A stretch of 5,490 nt of DNA from Elusimicrobiota bacterium (GTDB lineage: Bacteria > Elusimicrobiota > Elusimicrobia > UBA1565 > UBA9628). Under the pieces are notes generated by a model, which worked only from the letters and a program-made list of their open reading frames with translations, had not been told where the DNA came from and did not search any database. Below are positions 5,482-5,490 of this stretch, in pieces (positions within the stretch are counted from its first letter, which is position 1; each line of letters begins with the position of its first letter). The DNA lies in contig JAHFCD010000085.1 of NCBI GenBank assembly GCA_023249695.1, positions 2,315-7,804 on the forward strand. The letters are read 5' to 3'. The position numbers were made by a program, and so were the translations under genes.

Positions 5482-5490
5482 TTCGTAGAG

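Overview
The window is a GC-rich bacterial chromosomal segment. A hand count gives 48/60 G+C at 901-960, against 29/60 in the two intergenic stretches 2401-2460 and 3301-3360. It carries seven probable protein genes, two tRNA genes with genome-encoded CCA ends, and no mobile element, CRISPR array or rRNA. Bacterial features are the sigma70-like promoter boxes, a Shine-Dalgarno sequence before one gene, and bacterial-type tRNAs. The phylum cannot be fixed from the sequence. A high-GC lineage such as uncultivated Elusimicrobiota is only a guess.

Left part (1-2310): one large gene for a polytopic membrane protein with STT3/PglB-like features and a C-terminal TPR tail. It is probably a glycosyltransferase of the oligosaccharyltransferase type. 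A small hairpin follows its stop codon.

Middle part (2311-3374): a stretch of lower GC. It holds a direct repeat and a dyad, then a promoter whose -10 box sits 6 nt before an ATG. From there a 47-codon ORF runs into a minimal nucleotidyltransferase gene through an ATGA stop/start overlap. This leaderless-looking two-gene unit, a basic micropeptide followed by an MNT-type nucleotidyltransferase, is the best candidate for something undescribed and could be a toxin-antitoxin-like pair. Function is inferred from layout only.

Right part (3375-5490): tRNA-Ser(CGA) is followed after only 10 nt by a small SEC-C zinc-tail protein, then by a four-helix membrane protein resembling PF06541. That gene converges on a minus-strand SRPBCC/START-like gene, and the two stop codons share one TTAA. 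The SRPBCC gene lies just downstream of tRNA-Gly(GCC), also on the minus strand, and the two probably share a transcript. The tRNA-Gly promoter faces and overlaps the promoter of a plus-strand DUF2721 membrane protein gene, which also looks leaderless. The window ends with two strong hairpins.

The genes do not form one pathway. The layout is compact housekeeping DNA in which tRNA and mRNA genes are tightly coupled, with one small accessory-looking module.
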